From Candidatus Nomurabacteria bacterium (GTDB lineage Bacteria; Patescibacteriota; Minisyncoccia; Phycocordibacterales; UBA9973): DNA of 10,133 nt. The stretch is taken from NCBI GenBank assembly GCA_003157195.1, contig PMIU01000055.1, positions 1 through 10,133 of the forward strand, in the 5' to 3' direction. Shown piece by piece: positions 1 through 5,352 of the stretch. Made by a program: the position numbers and the translations under genes. The notes under the pieces were generated by a model. That model had not been told where the DNA came from. It was given only the letters and a program-made list of their open reading frames with translations, and did not search any database. Position 1 is the stretch's first letter, and each line of letters starts with the position of its first letter.

Positions 1-693
1 TTCTTCTTTAGTGTATTGTTTATTGAATATGCAATTAGACTTACTTATTAAATTTACACAACCAAAACATTGTGAGCAATTTCGGCAATTAAGAAGAAAG
101 AAAGAATCAGTGCAATTTTTGCAATTTTGGCTATAGCAGAGTCCGTATGACTCATGGCAATTAATACACTCATACATAAGTTCACTTTTTCCGACACTTA
201 ATAAATCCGCAGAATCTTTTACCCAGTTGGCCATTCTGGTGTATTGCACATTTTCGTTCCAGCCGGACCCAAAAACCAAATAACTGTTTTTGTTGCCGTC
301 AGTAAAATTCCCATATTCACTATTTACTGAATTAAGATTTGAAAGTCCGAGAAGTGGTGTTTGTTTTAATAATTCTGAATATTGTTCAAAAAAAGTACGC
401 GAAAAATTATATTCTCTTTTGGAAGAAAAAGGATCCCATTTGTCGCCCCACCAGCATTCGTGGCAATAAGCTATGTAAGGCTTATCGGGGTTATACATCG
501 AAATAACATTTTTCTTGCAAAGACCGCAAAATCTTTTATATAAAGATCTTTCGTTACGCCAACTCATTCTTCTTTGCAGTCGGCATTCAGCACAAAAAGT
601 AGGCGCGGGAATTCCAATCTTTTCGTAAAAATTAAAATCCTCCTTTTCTATCGCAAACTTATTATTGCAATTTTGGCAGATTTTGGTCTCCAT
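1..693 (-). CDS. Cys-rich zinc-ribbon protein, conserved CPR family (3' end outside window)
   Basis: The frame is open from the ATG at 693 to the window edge (231 codons, no stop), so the C-terminus is missing. The N-terminal half carries four CxxC knuckles, at residues 6/9, 34/37, 56/59 and 77/80, around a conserved-looking RNERSLYKR stretch. They probably form two treble-clef or zinc-ribbon sites. From about residue 176 the protein becomes a Cys-dense repeat (176, 179, 186, 191, 194, 203, 206, 209, 212, 221) with a C-x-N-C rhythm. From memory this matches a family common in Parcubacteria, sometimes mis-annotated as Caib/baif family; its function is unknown. Nucleic-acid or protein binding through zinc is inference only. 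The start is supported by a -10 box ending 6 bases upstream. There is no signal peptide or membrane segment. A decayed tail of an apparent relative lies just upstream at 728-817. Confidence 0.85.
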   Translation of the reverse strand, partial: METKICQNCNNKFAIEKEDFNFYEKIGIPAPTFCAECRLQRRMSWRNERSLYKRFCGLCKKNVISMYNPDKPYIAYCHECWWGDKWDPFSSKREYNFSRTFFEQYSELLKQTPLLGLSNLNSVNSEYGNFTDGNKNSYLVFGSGWNENVQYTRMANWVKDSADLLSVGKSELMYECINCHESYGLCYSQNCKNCTDSFFLLNCRNCSQCFGCVNLISKSNCIFNKQYTKEE

Positions 694-699
694 GCTTAT

Positions 700-705
700 A
701 TTATA
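700..705 (-). promoter_or_regulatory. -10 box of the zinc-ribbon gene
   Basis: A perfect TATAAT reads on the minus strand from 705 to 700. Six bases separate it from the ATG at 693, so transcription should begin at or within a base or two of the A of the start codon (leaderless). No convincing -35 is visible; a short hairpin (716-732) occupies that area. Confidence 0.65.
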
Positions 706-715
706 CACCTAGTAA

Positions 716-732
716 ACTAGCCAAAGGCTAGT
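716..732. repeat. Short perfect inverted repeat
   Basis: ACTAGCC and GGCTAGT form 7-bp arms around an AAA loop. The hairpin spans the TAG stop of the remnant at 728-817 and sits where the -35 of the zinc-ribbon gene would be. No T-run follows on either strand, so it is not a typical intrinsic terminator. It may be an operator, a processing hairpin or a repeat end. Confidence 0.5.
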
Positions 733-817
733 ATATTTCCTGATTATAACACTGCTCGCAATAAACTATCTCCGGCCGGTCGGGGGAGTAAGATGTTTCG
801 AATTCATTCTCTTTTCC
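728..817 (-). pseudogene. Decayed C-terminal tail of a zinc-ribbon protein
   Basis: Between a TAA (820-818) and a TAG (730-728) the minus strand encodes 29 residues containing SYSPDRPEIVYCEQCYNQEIY-like sequence: a Pro/Asp/Arg loop, a single C-x-x-C knuckle and an aromatic C-terminus. This resembles the second half of the terminal zinc ribbon of the same CPR family as the gene at 1-693 (from memory). There is no start codon in the frame. The upstream continuation in the same frame is interrupted by the TAA, and the partner CxxC is not visible. I read it as the surviving end of a tandem paralogue lost by deletion and decay. It could instead be a very short expressed peptide, but no start supports that. 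Confidence 0.5.
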
Positions 818-916
818 TTACCCTAAAAAACTAAACTCCGATTGTTCATGTGCGTGTACCTCGCTTTTAATGTTATATAAAAGACAACTTAAAGTAAAGA
901 CGTATAAAAAATTATT

Positions 917-1579
917 TTAGTCCGCAAAGTGGCCCTTGGTGTCTTCGCCAAAGAGGAGATGGTGCAGTCCTTTCAGGAAACTTTCAAAAAGGCGGGTGCT
1001 GTATGAAGAGAGGTTGAAAATGACAGCCAGGGTAAAGAGGAAGAAAGAAATTTTTACGCTCCAAAAACAAATCAGTATTGCCAGAAGAGCGAAAAATACC
1101 GGCACCAAAATTCGAATAGTGCTGCCGCGGATTTCTCTTTTGGTTATTTCTGGATTCTTTATGTGTTCAGAATAGAAAACATATCGGCGCATCCAGTATA
1201 AAGTCAAGCCGATTAAAATTGTGTGTATGCCGAAAATTATTATCGATAATTCATTTTTACTGTAAAGGCCCAAGACACTGGCGGAAAAGGGCACCAAACT
1301 TATCAGCATAAAAAACAATGCATTGATATTGGTGAGCATCGAATCGATATTTTTTGCGTAAACGGAAACGAAAAAGTGGTGCGCGCGCCAATAGGTGAAG
1401 AGTAGGGAAAAAGAAAGAAGATAAGAAAGAAAAACAGGGAACAATGTTTTGATTTGGAGCCACAGGCCCATGTTGTCTACCGGCCCCCAAACAGCTGATA
1501 CCCTGATATCGAAAACGAGAATCGTCATCACGATGGCAAATATGCCATCGGCTAACTGGTCTAATCGGTTATGATTCAT
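917..1579 (-). CDS. TMEM175-family (DUF1211) putative potassium channel
   Basis: The protein has 220 residues and six hydrophobic segments, at roughly 9-27, 40-62, 82-105, 110-130, 155-172 and 177-192. The N-terminus reads NRLDQLADGIFAIVMTILVF, which matches the signature first helix of bacterial TMEM175 proteins (R...FSDG-FAI...L). These assemble as tetramers and conduct K+ across the cytoplasmic membrane. The usual FSD is LAD here (residues 9-11): the Asp is kept, the Phe and Ser are changed. The length fits the family. The start was set at the ATG at 1579 rather than the in-frame GTG at 1597, because the GTG lies inside the promoter and the family begins close to the signature. The gene is divergent from murI. 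Family confidence is good; the conducted ion is inferred from the family. Confidence 0.85.
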   Translation of the reverse strand: MNHNRLDQLADGIFAIVMTILVFDIRVSAVWGPVDNMGLWLQIKTLFPVFLSYLLSFSLLFTYWRAHHFFVSVYAKNIDSMLTNINALFFMLISLVPFSASVLGLYSKNELSIIIFGIHTILIGLTLYWMRRYVFYSEHIKNPEITKREIRGSTIRILVPVFFALLAILICFWSVKISFFLFTLAVIFNLSSYSTRLFESFLKGLHHLLFGEDTKGHFAD

Positions 1580-1587
1580 ATGCGTAA

Positions 1588-1596
1588 ATTGTAACA
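1588..1596 (-). promoter_or_regulatory. Extended -10 promoter of the TMEM175 gene
   Basis: TGTTACAAT reads from 1596 to 1588 on the minus strand, an extended -10 (TGn plus hexamer). Eight bases lie between the hexamer and the ATG at 1579, leaving a leader of zero to about two bases. No Shine-Dalgarno site is present. Confidence 0.6.
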
Positions 1597-1600
1597 CAAA

Positions 1601-1717
1601 ATCATAAATTACAAAATTGTCATTTATAAAGCAATCTATCTCCGCAAGCTTGCGGAGCGAACTGCTCGCCTACCCGGCTGCGCAAGGCTTTCTAAATAAC
1701 AATTCATAATTTATGAT
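1601..1717. repeat. Long imperfect inverted repeat (MITE-like) filling the divergent promoter region
   Basis: The arm at 1601-1632 (starting ATCATAAATTA) matches the reverse complement of 1687-1717 at 27 of 32 aligned columns, with one single-base gap. The 54-bp interior holds a perfect 18-bp palindrome, CTCCGCAAG/CTTGCGGAG (1640-1657), then GC-richer sequence unlike the AT-rich arms. The right arm runs into the murI -10 box, and the left arm ends 7 bp from the TMEM175 -10. It could be a non-autonomous transposon-like element that supplies promoter sequence to both genes, or a symmetric regulatory region. No clear target-site duplication was seen. Confidence 0.6.
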
Positions 1718-1722
1718 AGAAT
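1714..1722 (+). promoter_or_regulatory. Extended -10 promoter of murI
   Basis: TGATAGAAT is an extended -10 whose hexamer TAGAAT (1717-1722) ends six bases before the murI ATG at 1729. This predicts a leaderless murI message. The first base of the hexamer is the last base of the upstream inverted repeat. The -35 region is not recognisable. Confidence 0.65.
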
Positions 1723-1728
1723 ACAGCG

Positions 1729-2592
1729 ATGAAAATAGGAATTTTTGATTCAGGGCTGGGCGGGCTGATTATTGCTAAGGCAATACGCAAAGCTATGCCG
1801 GAATATGATTATGTGTATTTAGGGGACACCAAAAGAGTGCCCTATGGTAACCGCTCGCACGAGGCGGTTTATGAATACACGAAAGAATGTGTGGATTACC
1901 TTTTCCGCAAAGAGAATTGCGCCATTGTTATTATTGCTTGCAATACGGCTTCGGCACGGGCTGGAAACGAAGGGAGGAACGAATACCTCACCCCCAGCCC
2001 CTCTCCTTGTAAAGGAGAGGGGAGAAAAATACTTGGTGTTTTAATTCCCGCCGCTGAAGAAGCGGCGAAGTTTGAGAGAGTCGGAGTGCTGGGAACCCTG
2101 GGCACTGTATCCTCCGGGACTTTTCCCAAAGAAATTAAAAAAATTAACAAAAAAACTATTGTGTTTCAAAACCCTGCGCCGATGTTGGTGCCACTCGCCG
2201 AAGAAGGGGAGATAAAAAACGCTCTGCCGTTTATTAAAAAATATTTACAACCTTTTGCAAACAAAAAATTGGACGCCTTGGTGCTTGGCTGCACTCACTA
2301 TCCCATTTTCAAGAAAGAAATACGAAACATTCTTAATGTTGGAGTAAATCCCGTTAGAGGCAGAGGGTCGCTGCGAGCCCTCGCGGCCTCTAACGGGATA
2401 AAAGTAATTTCCCAAGATGAAATAATTCCTAAAAAACTAAAAGAATATTTCGTAAAGCATCCAGAAATTTCCAAAAAACTTTCCAAAGGCAAAACAGCTA
2501 AAATACTAGTGACAGATATAACTCAAAGTGTAAATATTCTTACAAAAAAGTGGTTTGGCGCAAATACAAAACCTAGACTAGTTAATATCTAG
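1729..2592 (+). CDS. murI: Glutamate racemase with two in-frame palindromic insertions
   Basis: The enzyme interconverts L- and D-glutamate and supplies D-Glu for peptidoglycan in the cytoplasm. The whole Asp/Glu racemase fold is visible: the N-terminal GIFDSGLGGL motif with D7/S8, LGDT at 31-34, PYGNRS at 38-43, the first catalytic Cys in ACNTAS (C71) and the second in LGCTHYP (C188). At 287 residues it is longer than the usual 255-270. The excess is explained by two repeat-encoded peptides: residues about 87-99 (LTPSPSPCKGEGR) just after the first Cys motif, and about 207-223 (NPVRGRGSLRALAASNG) after the second. Both fall in surface loops of the family, so activity may survive. The start ATG is fixed by the -10 box 6 bases upstream. 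The 3' end overlaps xth by 15 bp, tail to tail. Confidence 0.93.
   Translation: MKIGIFDSGLGGLIIAKAIRKAMPEYDYVYLGDTKRVPYGNRSHEAVYEYTKECVDYLFRKENCAIVIIACNTASARAGNEGRNEYLTPSPSPCKGEGRKILGVLIPAAEEAAKFERVGVLGTLGTVSSGTFPKEIKKINKKTIVFQNPAPMLVPLAEEGEIKNALPFIKKYLQPFANKKLDALVLGCTHYPIFKKEIRNILNVGVNPVRGRGSLRALAASNGIKVISQDEIIPKKLKEYFVKHPEISKKLSKGKTAKILVTDITQSVNILTKKWFGANTKPRLVNI
1985..2022 (+). repeat. Dispersed palindromic repeat, copy 1 (inside murI)
   Basis: This copy has ACCTCACCCCCAG followed by a hairpin with 11-bp perfect arms, CCCCTCTCCTT (1998-2008) and AAGGAGAGGGG (2012-2022), and a GTA loop. Copies 2 (4402-4438) and 3 (4743-4783) share the asymmetric ACCTCACCCC head. Here it is read through in frame as a Pro/Ser-rich then Lys/Gly-rich peptide. 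Confidence 0.85.
2348..2399 (+). repeat. Second palindromic element inside murI
   Basis: Arms of 14 bp, ATCCCGTTAGAGGC (2348-2361) and GCCTCTAACGGGAT (2386-2399), are perfectly complementary. They enclose 24 bp that can fold further (GAGGG with CCCTC, TCGC with GCGA). TAAA lies on each side (2345-2348 overlapping the arm, and 2399-2402), possibly a short target duplication. The family differs in sequence from copy 1 and is translated in frame. Confidence 0.8.
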
Positions 2593-3345
2593 CCAAATCG
2601 GGCAATGATCTGAGCCGTAATAGTCAGACATTATTTCCGCCTTTTTTATTTTGGATACAAGTTCAAAACTTAGGAAAAAATAATCTATACGCCAGCCGAC
2701 ATTACGATCGCGGCAGTGCATTTTCTGATCCCAATAAGTATAGGCGCCGATTTTATCGGGGTAAAACTTTCTATATATATCTATGAAGTTATTTTTTATT
2801 ACCTTATCTATCCAAGCGCGTTCTATTGGCAAAAATCCCGTATTTTCCACGTTGTCTTTCGGTCGCGCCAAGTCAATTTCTTTGTGGGCGGTGTTTATAT
2901 CTCCGCAAAAAATTACATGTTCGCCGTTCTTCCGGAGTTTCAAAATTAATTTTAAAAAACTTTTGTAAAAATCCAGTTTATATTTCAATCTTTTCAATTC
3001 TCTACCGGCATTTGGGAAGTACACATTTATTAAAGTGAAATCTTTGTATTTAGCGCCGATTAACCTGCCTTCGTCATCTAATTTTTTTACTCCCATACCA
3101 TAAAAAACTTCTTTTGGTTTTTCTTTTGAATAAATAGCGACGCCACTGTAGCCCTTTTTAAATTCCGGATGCGAAAAATATGCATAATATCCTGGAACAT
3201 TCCTTGCCTCTTCCGGCAGTTGTTCCGGAGTAGCTTTTGTTTCTTGCAGGCAGACAATATCTGGTTTTCCATCAAAAAGGGGAGTGAAAAAACCTTGTTT
3301 CGCCGTCGCTCGTAGTCCATTTGTGTTCCAAGAAATTATTTGCAT
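2578..3345 (-). CDS. xth: Exodeoxyribonuclease III / AP endonuclease
   Basis: A 255-residue exonuclease III of the endonuclease/exonuclease/phosphatase fold. It cleaves DNA 5' of abasic sites and degrades one strand 3' to 5' during base-excision repair. The full active site is readable: N7 (SWNTNGLRA), E35 (LQETKA), Y109 (VYFPN), D149/N151 (GDINTAH), D221 (RIDYFF) and D246/H247 (YGSDHCPI). Length and spacing fit the family. I chose the ATG at 3345 because the family begins two or three residues before the first beta strand. In-frame ATG 3363 and TTG 3372 would add a non-conserved tail. There is no -10 box next to this ATG and no Shine-Dalgarno site, so it is probably cotranscribed with the recombinase gene that ends 45 bp upstream. 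The stop overlaps murI. Confidence 0.93.
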   Translation of the reverse strand: MQIISWNTNGLRATAKQGFFTPLFDGKPDIVCLQETKATPEQLPEEARNVPGYYAYFSHPEFKKGYSGVAIYSKEKPKEVFYGMGVKKLDDEGRLIGAKYKDFTLINVYFPNAGRELKRLKYKLDFYKSFLKLILKLRKNGEHVIFCGDINTAHKEIDLARPKDNVENTGFLPIERAWIDKVIKNNFIDIYRKFYPDKIGAYTYWDQKMHCRDRNVGWRIDYFFLSFELVSKIKKAEIMSDYYGSDHCPIWLDIN

Positions 3346-3363
3346 GTGATTTTGCGAAATCAT

Positions 3364-3390
3364 GCCGCGCAACCGTCCATTAAGCGCGGC
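3364..3390 (-). other. GC-rich hairpin between the recombinase and exonuclease III genes
   Basis: GCCGCGC and GCGCGGC form a perfect 7-bp stem with a 13-base loop. The hairpin begins immediately after the recombinase stop codon, and its 3' arm abuts the ATG at 3363. No T-run follows, so it is unlikely to terminate. It may protect or process the upstream message, or influence which xth start codon is used. Confidence 0.5.
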
Positions 3391-4368
3391 TTAACTCTTA
3401 TTATGAAATTTTTTATGTATATCGCGCAAGTGTTTATCCGTAACGTGTGTGTAAATCTGCGTGGTACTGATGTTCGCGTGGCCGAGCATTACTTGCACGG
3501 ACCTTATGTCGGCTCCGTTGTTTAAAAGGTCGGTGGCGAATAGATGGCGCATCATATGGGGAGTCACTCTTTTGGCGATTCCGGCAATTGTCGCATAGTG
3601 TTTCACTATTCGCTCTACAGAGCGGCGGTCTAAATTACCATACTCTTTACCAACATATTTTTTCTTATCGATTTTATTATACTTTTTTTCTTCATTTGGT
3701 ATTTTATTTTTACCCGGGCCATCCAGCCGAATGAATAGTCCTTCTTCCATATCTTTTCTTGCCGACAAGTATTTTTTCAAAGCGGACTTTGCTTGTTCAG
3801 AGAAAAAAACCACTCTTACCTTGCCCCCCTTGCCTCGAACTGAAATTTCGTCGGCTACCAAATTGATGTCGCGCGGCAGAGAACATAGTTCTGAAACACG
3901 CAAACCTGTAGAAAACAGGAGTTCTAGTATCGCTTTGTCGCGAAGAGATTTTACATCAGTGCCATTCGGAGCTTTTAAAATCCGTTGTAGCTCTTCGGAA
4001 GTAATTAGATCAAGAGAATGTTCCGGAGTTTTTGCCAGTTCTATCTGGTCTGTGGAAATAGCAGTTATTGCTCTTTTTGCTAGATACTTAAGGAATACAC
4101 GCAAAGCTATCATATAGTAATTCTGAGTTTTCCTCGACATTGTTTCGGTTCGTGTCTTTGAAGGAGAATATCCTGCTTGTCTGTTGAGCCACAGACGAAA
4201 CTCTCTTACTGATAGAGCTGTAATGTCTTTCGGTTCTTTAATTTTTCCAAATTTAAAATAGCGATCAAGATATTGACCATATAGCTCGATAGTCCGCAGC
4301 GATGACCCCTTTTCGATTTCCAGATATTCCAAAAATTCGCGTTTGAGTTTATCCATTTCTGTGGCCAT
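3391..4368 (-). CDS. Tyrosine recombinase, XerC/XerD-like
   Basis: A 325-residue site-specific recombinase. Residues about 5-100 form the SAM-like core-binding domain and about 120-315 the catalytic domain. All catalytic residues are present: R157 (STGLRVSEL), K180 (VRGKGGK), H271 and R274 (HMMRH), H297 (LGHANI) and nucleophile Y306 (QIYTHV). A Lys-rich insertion at about 215-245 separates the K hairpin from the HxxR region, making the protein longer than a typical ~300-aa XerD. No integrase-type arm-binding domain, attachment site or phage gene is nearby. This favours the chromosome-dimer resolving Xer of a reduced genome over a mobile-element integrase. The start ATG has an extended -10 six bases upstream. 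Likely transcribed together with xth; divergent from rpsO. Confidence 0.88.
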   Translation of the reverse strand: MATEMDKLKREFLEYLEIEKGSSLRTIELYGQYLDRYFKFGKIKEPKDITALSVREFRLWLNRQAGYSPSKTRTETMSRKTQNYYMIALRVFLKYLAKRAITAISTDQIELAKTPEHSLDLITSEELQRILKAPNGTDVKSLRDKAILELLFSTGLRVSELCSLPRDINLVADEISVRGKGGKVRVVFFSEQAKSALKKYLSARKDMEEGLFIRLDGPGKNKIPNEEKKYNKIDKKKYVGKEYGNLDRRSVERIVKHYATIAGIAKRVTPHMMRHLFATDLLNNGADIRSVQVMLGHANISTTQIYTHVTDKHLRDIHKKFHNKS

Positions 4369-4374
4369 AGACCC

Positions 4375-4383
4375 ATTTTAGCA
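4375..4383 (-). promoter_or_regulatory. Extended -10 promoter of the recombinase gene
   Basis: TGCTAAAAT reads 4383 to 4375 on the minus strand. Six bases (GGGTCT) separate the hexamer from the ATG at 4368, again predicting a leaderless message. The -35 position is poor, which the TG extension may offset. Confidence 0.6.
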
Positions 4384-4401
4384 TAAATATTGTGCGACGC
4401 G

Positions 4402-4438
4402 ACCTCACCCCAGCCCCTCTCCTTGCGAAGGAGAGGGG
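4402..4438 (+). repeat. Dispersed palindromic repeat, copy 2 (between recombinase gene and rpsO)
   Basis: The ACCTCACCCCAG head is followed by perfect 11-bp arms, CCCCTCTCCTT (4414-4424) and AAGGAGAGGGG (4428-4438), with a GCG loop. It sits between the two divergent promoters, 2 bp before the rpsO -35. Confidence 0.85.
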
Positions 4439-4440
4439 AA

Positions 4441-4469
4441 TTGCGTTTTTTTGGGTTTTGTGCTAATAT
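4441..4469 (+). promoter_or_regulatory. rpsO promoter
   Basis: TTGCGT (4441-4446) and TAATAT (4464-4469) are 17 bp apart, with a TG extension at 4461-4462. The hexamer ends 7 bases before the rpsO ATG at 4477, so the message would have essentially no leader. No autoregulatory leader of the kind S15 uses in E. coli would be possible from this promoter. Confidence 0.65.
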
Positions 4470-4476
4470 ATTGAAT

Positions 4477-4740
4477 ATGTTAGCAACCAATAAAAAGCAA
4501 GCAATTATAAAGAAAAATCAAATTCACGACAAAGACACAGGCTCTCCGGAGGTGCAGGTGGCTGTTTTGTCCACCCAGATCGACGCCTTGGCCAAACATT
4601 TAAAGAAACATAAAAAAGATAATCACTCCCGCCGAGGGCTGATCAAAATGGTGGCTGACCGACGCACTCATTTGAAGTATTTAGAACGCAAAAGCAAGCC
4701 TCGTTACGTCGCTCTGATGAAGAAAATGGAACTCGCGTAG
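4477..4740 (+). CDS. rpsO: 30S ribosomal protein S15
   Basis: An 87-residue protein (usual length 88-89) of the small ribosomal subunit. It binds the three-way junction of helices 20-22 in 16S rRNA early in assembly and contacts 23S rRNA in the 70S ribosome. The signature is plain: [16 protein letters not shown], then [15 protein letters not shown] with the His/Asp/Ser contacts, and the [10 protein letters not shown] region near the C-terminus. The ATG at 4477 gives the conserved length and follows the -10 box; an open extension upstream to 4390 merely translates the palindromic repeat. A repeat copy starts 3 bp after the stop. The rpsO-pnp neighbourhood of many bacteria is kept, with one nuclease gene between them. 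Confidence 0.97.
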   Translation: MLATNKKQAIIKKNQIHDKDTGSPEVQVAVLSTQIDALAKHLKKHKKDNHSRRGLIKMVADRRTHLKYLERKSKPRYVALMKKMELA

Positions 4741-4742
4741 AG

Positions 4743-4783
4743 ACCTCACCCCCTAGCCCCCTCTCCTTGTGAAGGAGAGGGGG
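4743..4783 (+). repeat. Dispersed palindromic repeat, copy 3 (between rpsO and NYN gene)
   Basis: The ACCTCACCCCCTAG head precedes 12-bp perfect arms, CCCCCTCTCCTT (4757-4768) and AAGGAGAGGGGG (4772-4783), around a GTG loop. The loop region supplies a -35-like TTGTGA for the NYN gene promoter. No T-run follows, so a terminator role for rpsO is not supported by sequence. Confidence 0.85.
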
Positions 4784-4796
4784 AAGCGTGTATAAT
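4767..4796 (+). promoter_or_regulatory. Promoter of the NYN-domain gene, partly inside the repeat
   Basis: A perfect TATAAT (4791-4796) lies six bases before the ATG at 4803. TTGTGA (4767-4772), in the apex of repeat copy 3, is 18 bp upstream and could act as the -35. The -10 overlaps the upstream GTG (4788) of the same frame, which argues that the GTG is not the true start. Confidence 0.65.
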
Positions 4797-4802
4797 ATAT
4801 TC

Positions 4803-5309
4803 ATGACTGTAATTAAACATAAAGAACAGAGAGTTGGGGTTTTTATTGATACGCAAAATTTATATCACTCGGCTCGCAATTTATACCAAGCGCGAGTGAA
4901 TTTTGGCGCAGTCTTGAAAGAAGCAGTTGCGGGCAGGAAGCTGGTGCATGCGGTCGCTTATGTGATCAACACCGAAGCGGGAGATGAAAAACATTTTTTT
5001 GAAGCCTTGGAAAAATTGGGGATTGAAACCAAAGCGAAAGATTTGCAAATTTTTCATTCTGGAACCAAGAAAGGGGATTGGGATGTGGGTTTGGCGGTGG
5101 ATGCGATTAAGACCGCGCCACGGCTCGACACGGTGGTGATAGTTTCCGGTGATGGCGATTTTGTACCATTGGTTCAATATTTGCAGACGATGACCCAGGT
5201 GGAAGTGATTTCTTTCGGTAAATCAACATCGGCAAAACTCCGCGAAGTAGCCGATGATTTTGTTGATCTCTCCGACAATCCGAGAAAATATCTCATGGGG
5301 GCTAAATAA
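4803..5309 (+). CDS. NYN/LabA-like PIN-fold ribonuclease
   Basis: A 168-residue protein made almost entirely of a NYN domain (PIN-like fold), a group expected to be metal-dependent RNases. The acidic centre is present: D16 in GVFIDTQNLY, D92/D94 and D100 in KGDWDVGLAVDA, and D117/D119 in VSGDGDFVPL. The order and spacing match LabA/YacP-type relatives. No membrane segment or added RNA-binding domain is visible. It lies between rpsO and pnp on the same strand with its own promoter, so a role in RNA turnover or processing beside PNPase is a reasonable inference, but its substrate is unknown. The ATG at 4803 is chosen because the TATAAT ends six bases before it. Confidence 0.85.
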   Translation: MTVIKHKEQRVGVFIDTQNLYHSARNLYQARVNFGAVLKEAVAGRKLVHAVAYVINTEAGDEKHFFEALEKLGIETKAKDLQIFHSGTKKGDWDVGLAVDAIKTAPRLDTVVIVSGDGDFVPLVQYLQTMTQVEVISFGKSTSAKLREVADDFVDLSDNPRKYLMGAK

Positions 5310-5318
5310 TTTTTCTCG

Positions 5319-5346
5319 TTGCATTTTGGGTCAAAAATGCTAATAT
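5319..5346 (+). promoter_or_regulatory. Promoter upstream of pnp
   Basis: TTGCAT (5319-5324) and an extended -10, TGCTAATAT (hexamer 5341-5346), are spaced 16 bp apart. Initiation near 5353 would give an untranslated leader of about 145 bases before the pnp ATG, unlike the leaderless neighbours. Confidence 0.6.
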
Positions 5347-5352
5347 AACAGT

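Noticed and set aside
2049..2067. Inverted repeat CGCCGCT/AGCGGCG in murI as a further inserted palindrome
   Set aside because: It encodes the conserved-looking PAAEEAA stretch of glutamate racemases; the symmetry follows from Ala and Glu codons, not from an insertion.
3391..4368. Recombinase as the integrase of a prophage or integron
   Set aside because: No phage genes, attC sites, cassette array or tRNA-end duplication are visible; housekeeping genes surround it.
4402..4447. Repeat copy 2 with the downstream TTTTTTT as an intrinsic terminator
   Set aside because: The T-run starts several bases after the stem, no plus-strand gene lies upstream to be terminated, and the same bases form the rpsO -35 region. 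Copies 1 and 3 lack T-runs altogether.
4390..4476. N-terminal extension of S15
   Set aside because: The extra residues translate the palindromic repeat and promoter; S15 has its normal length from the ATG at 4477.
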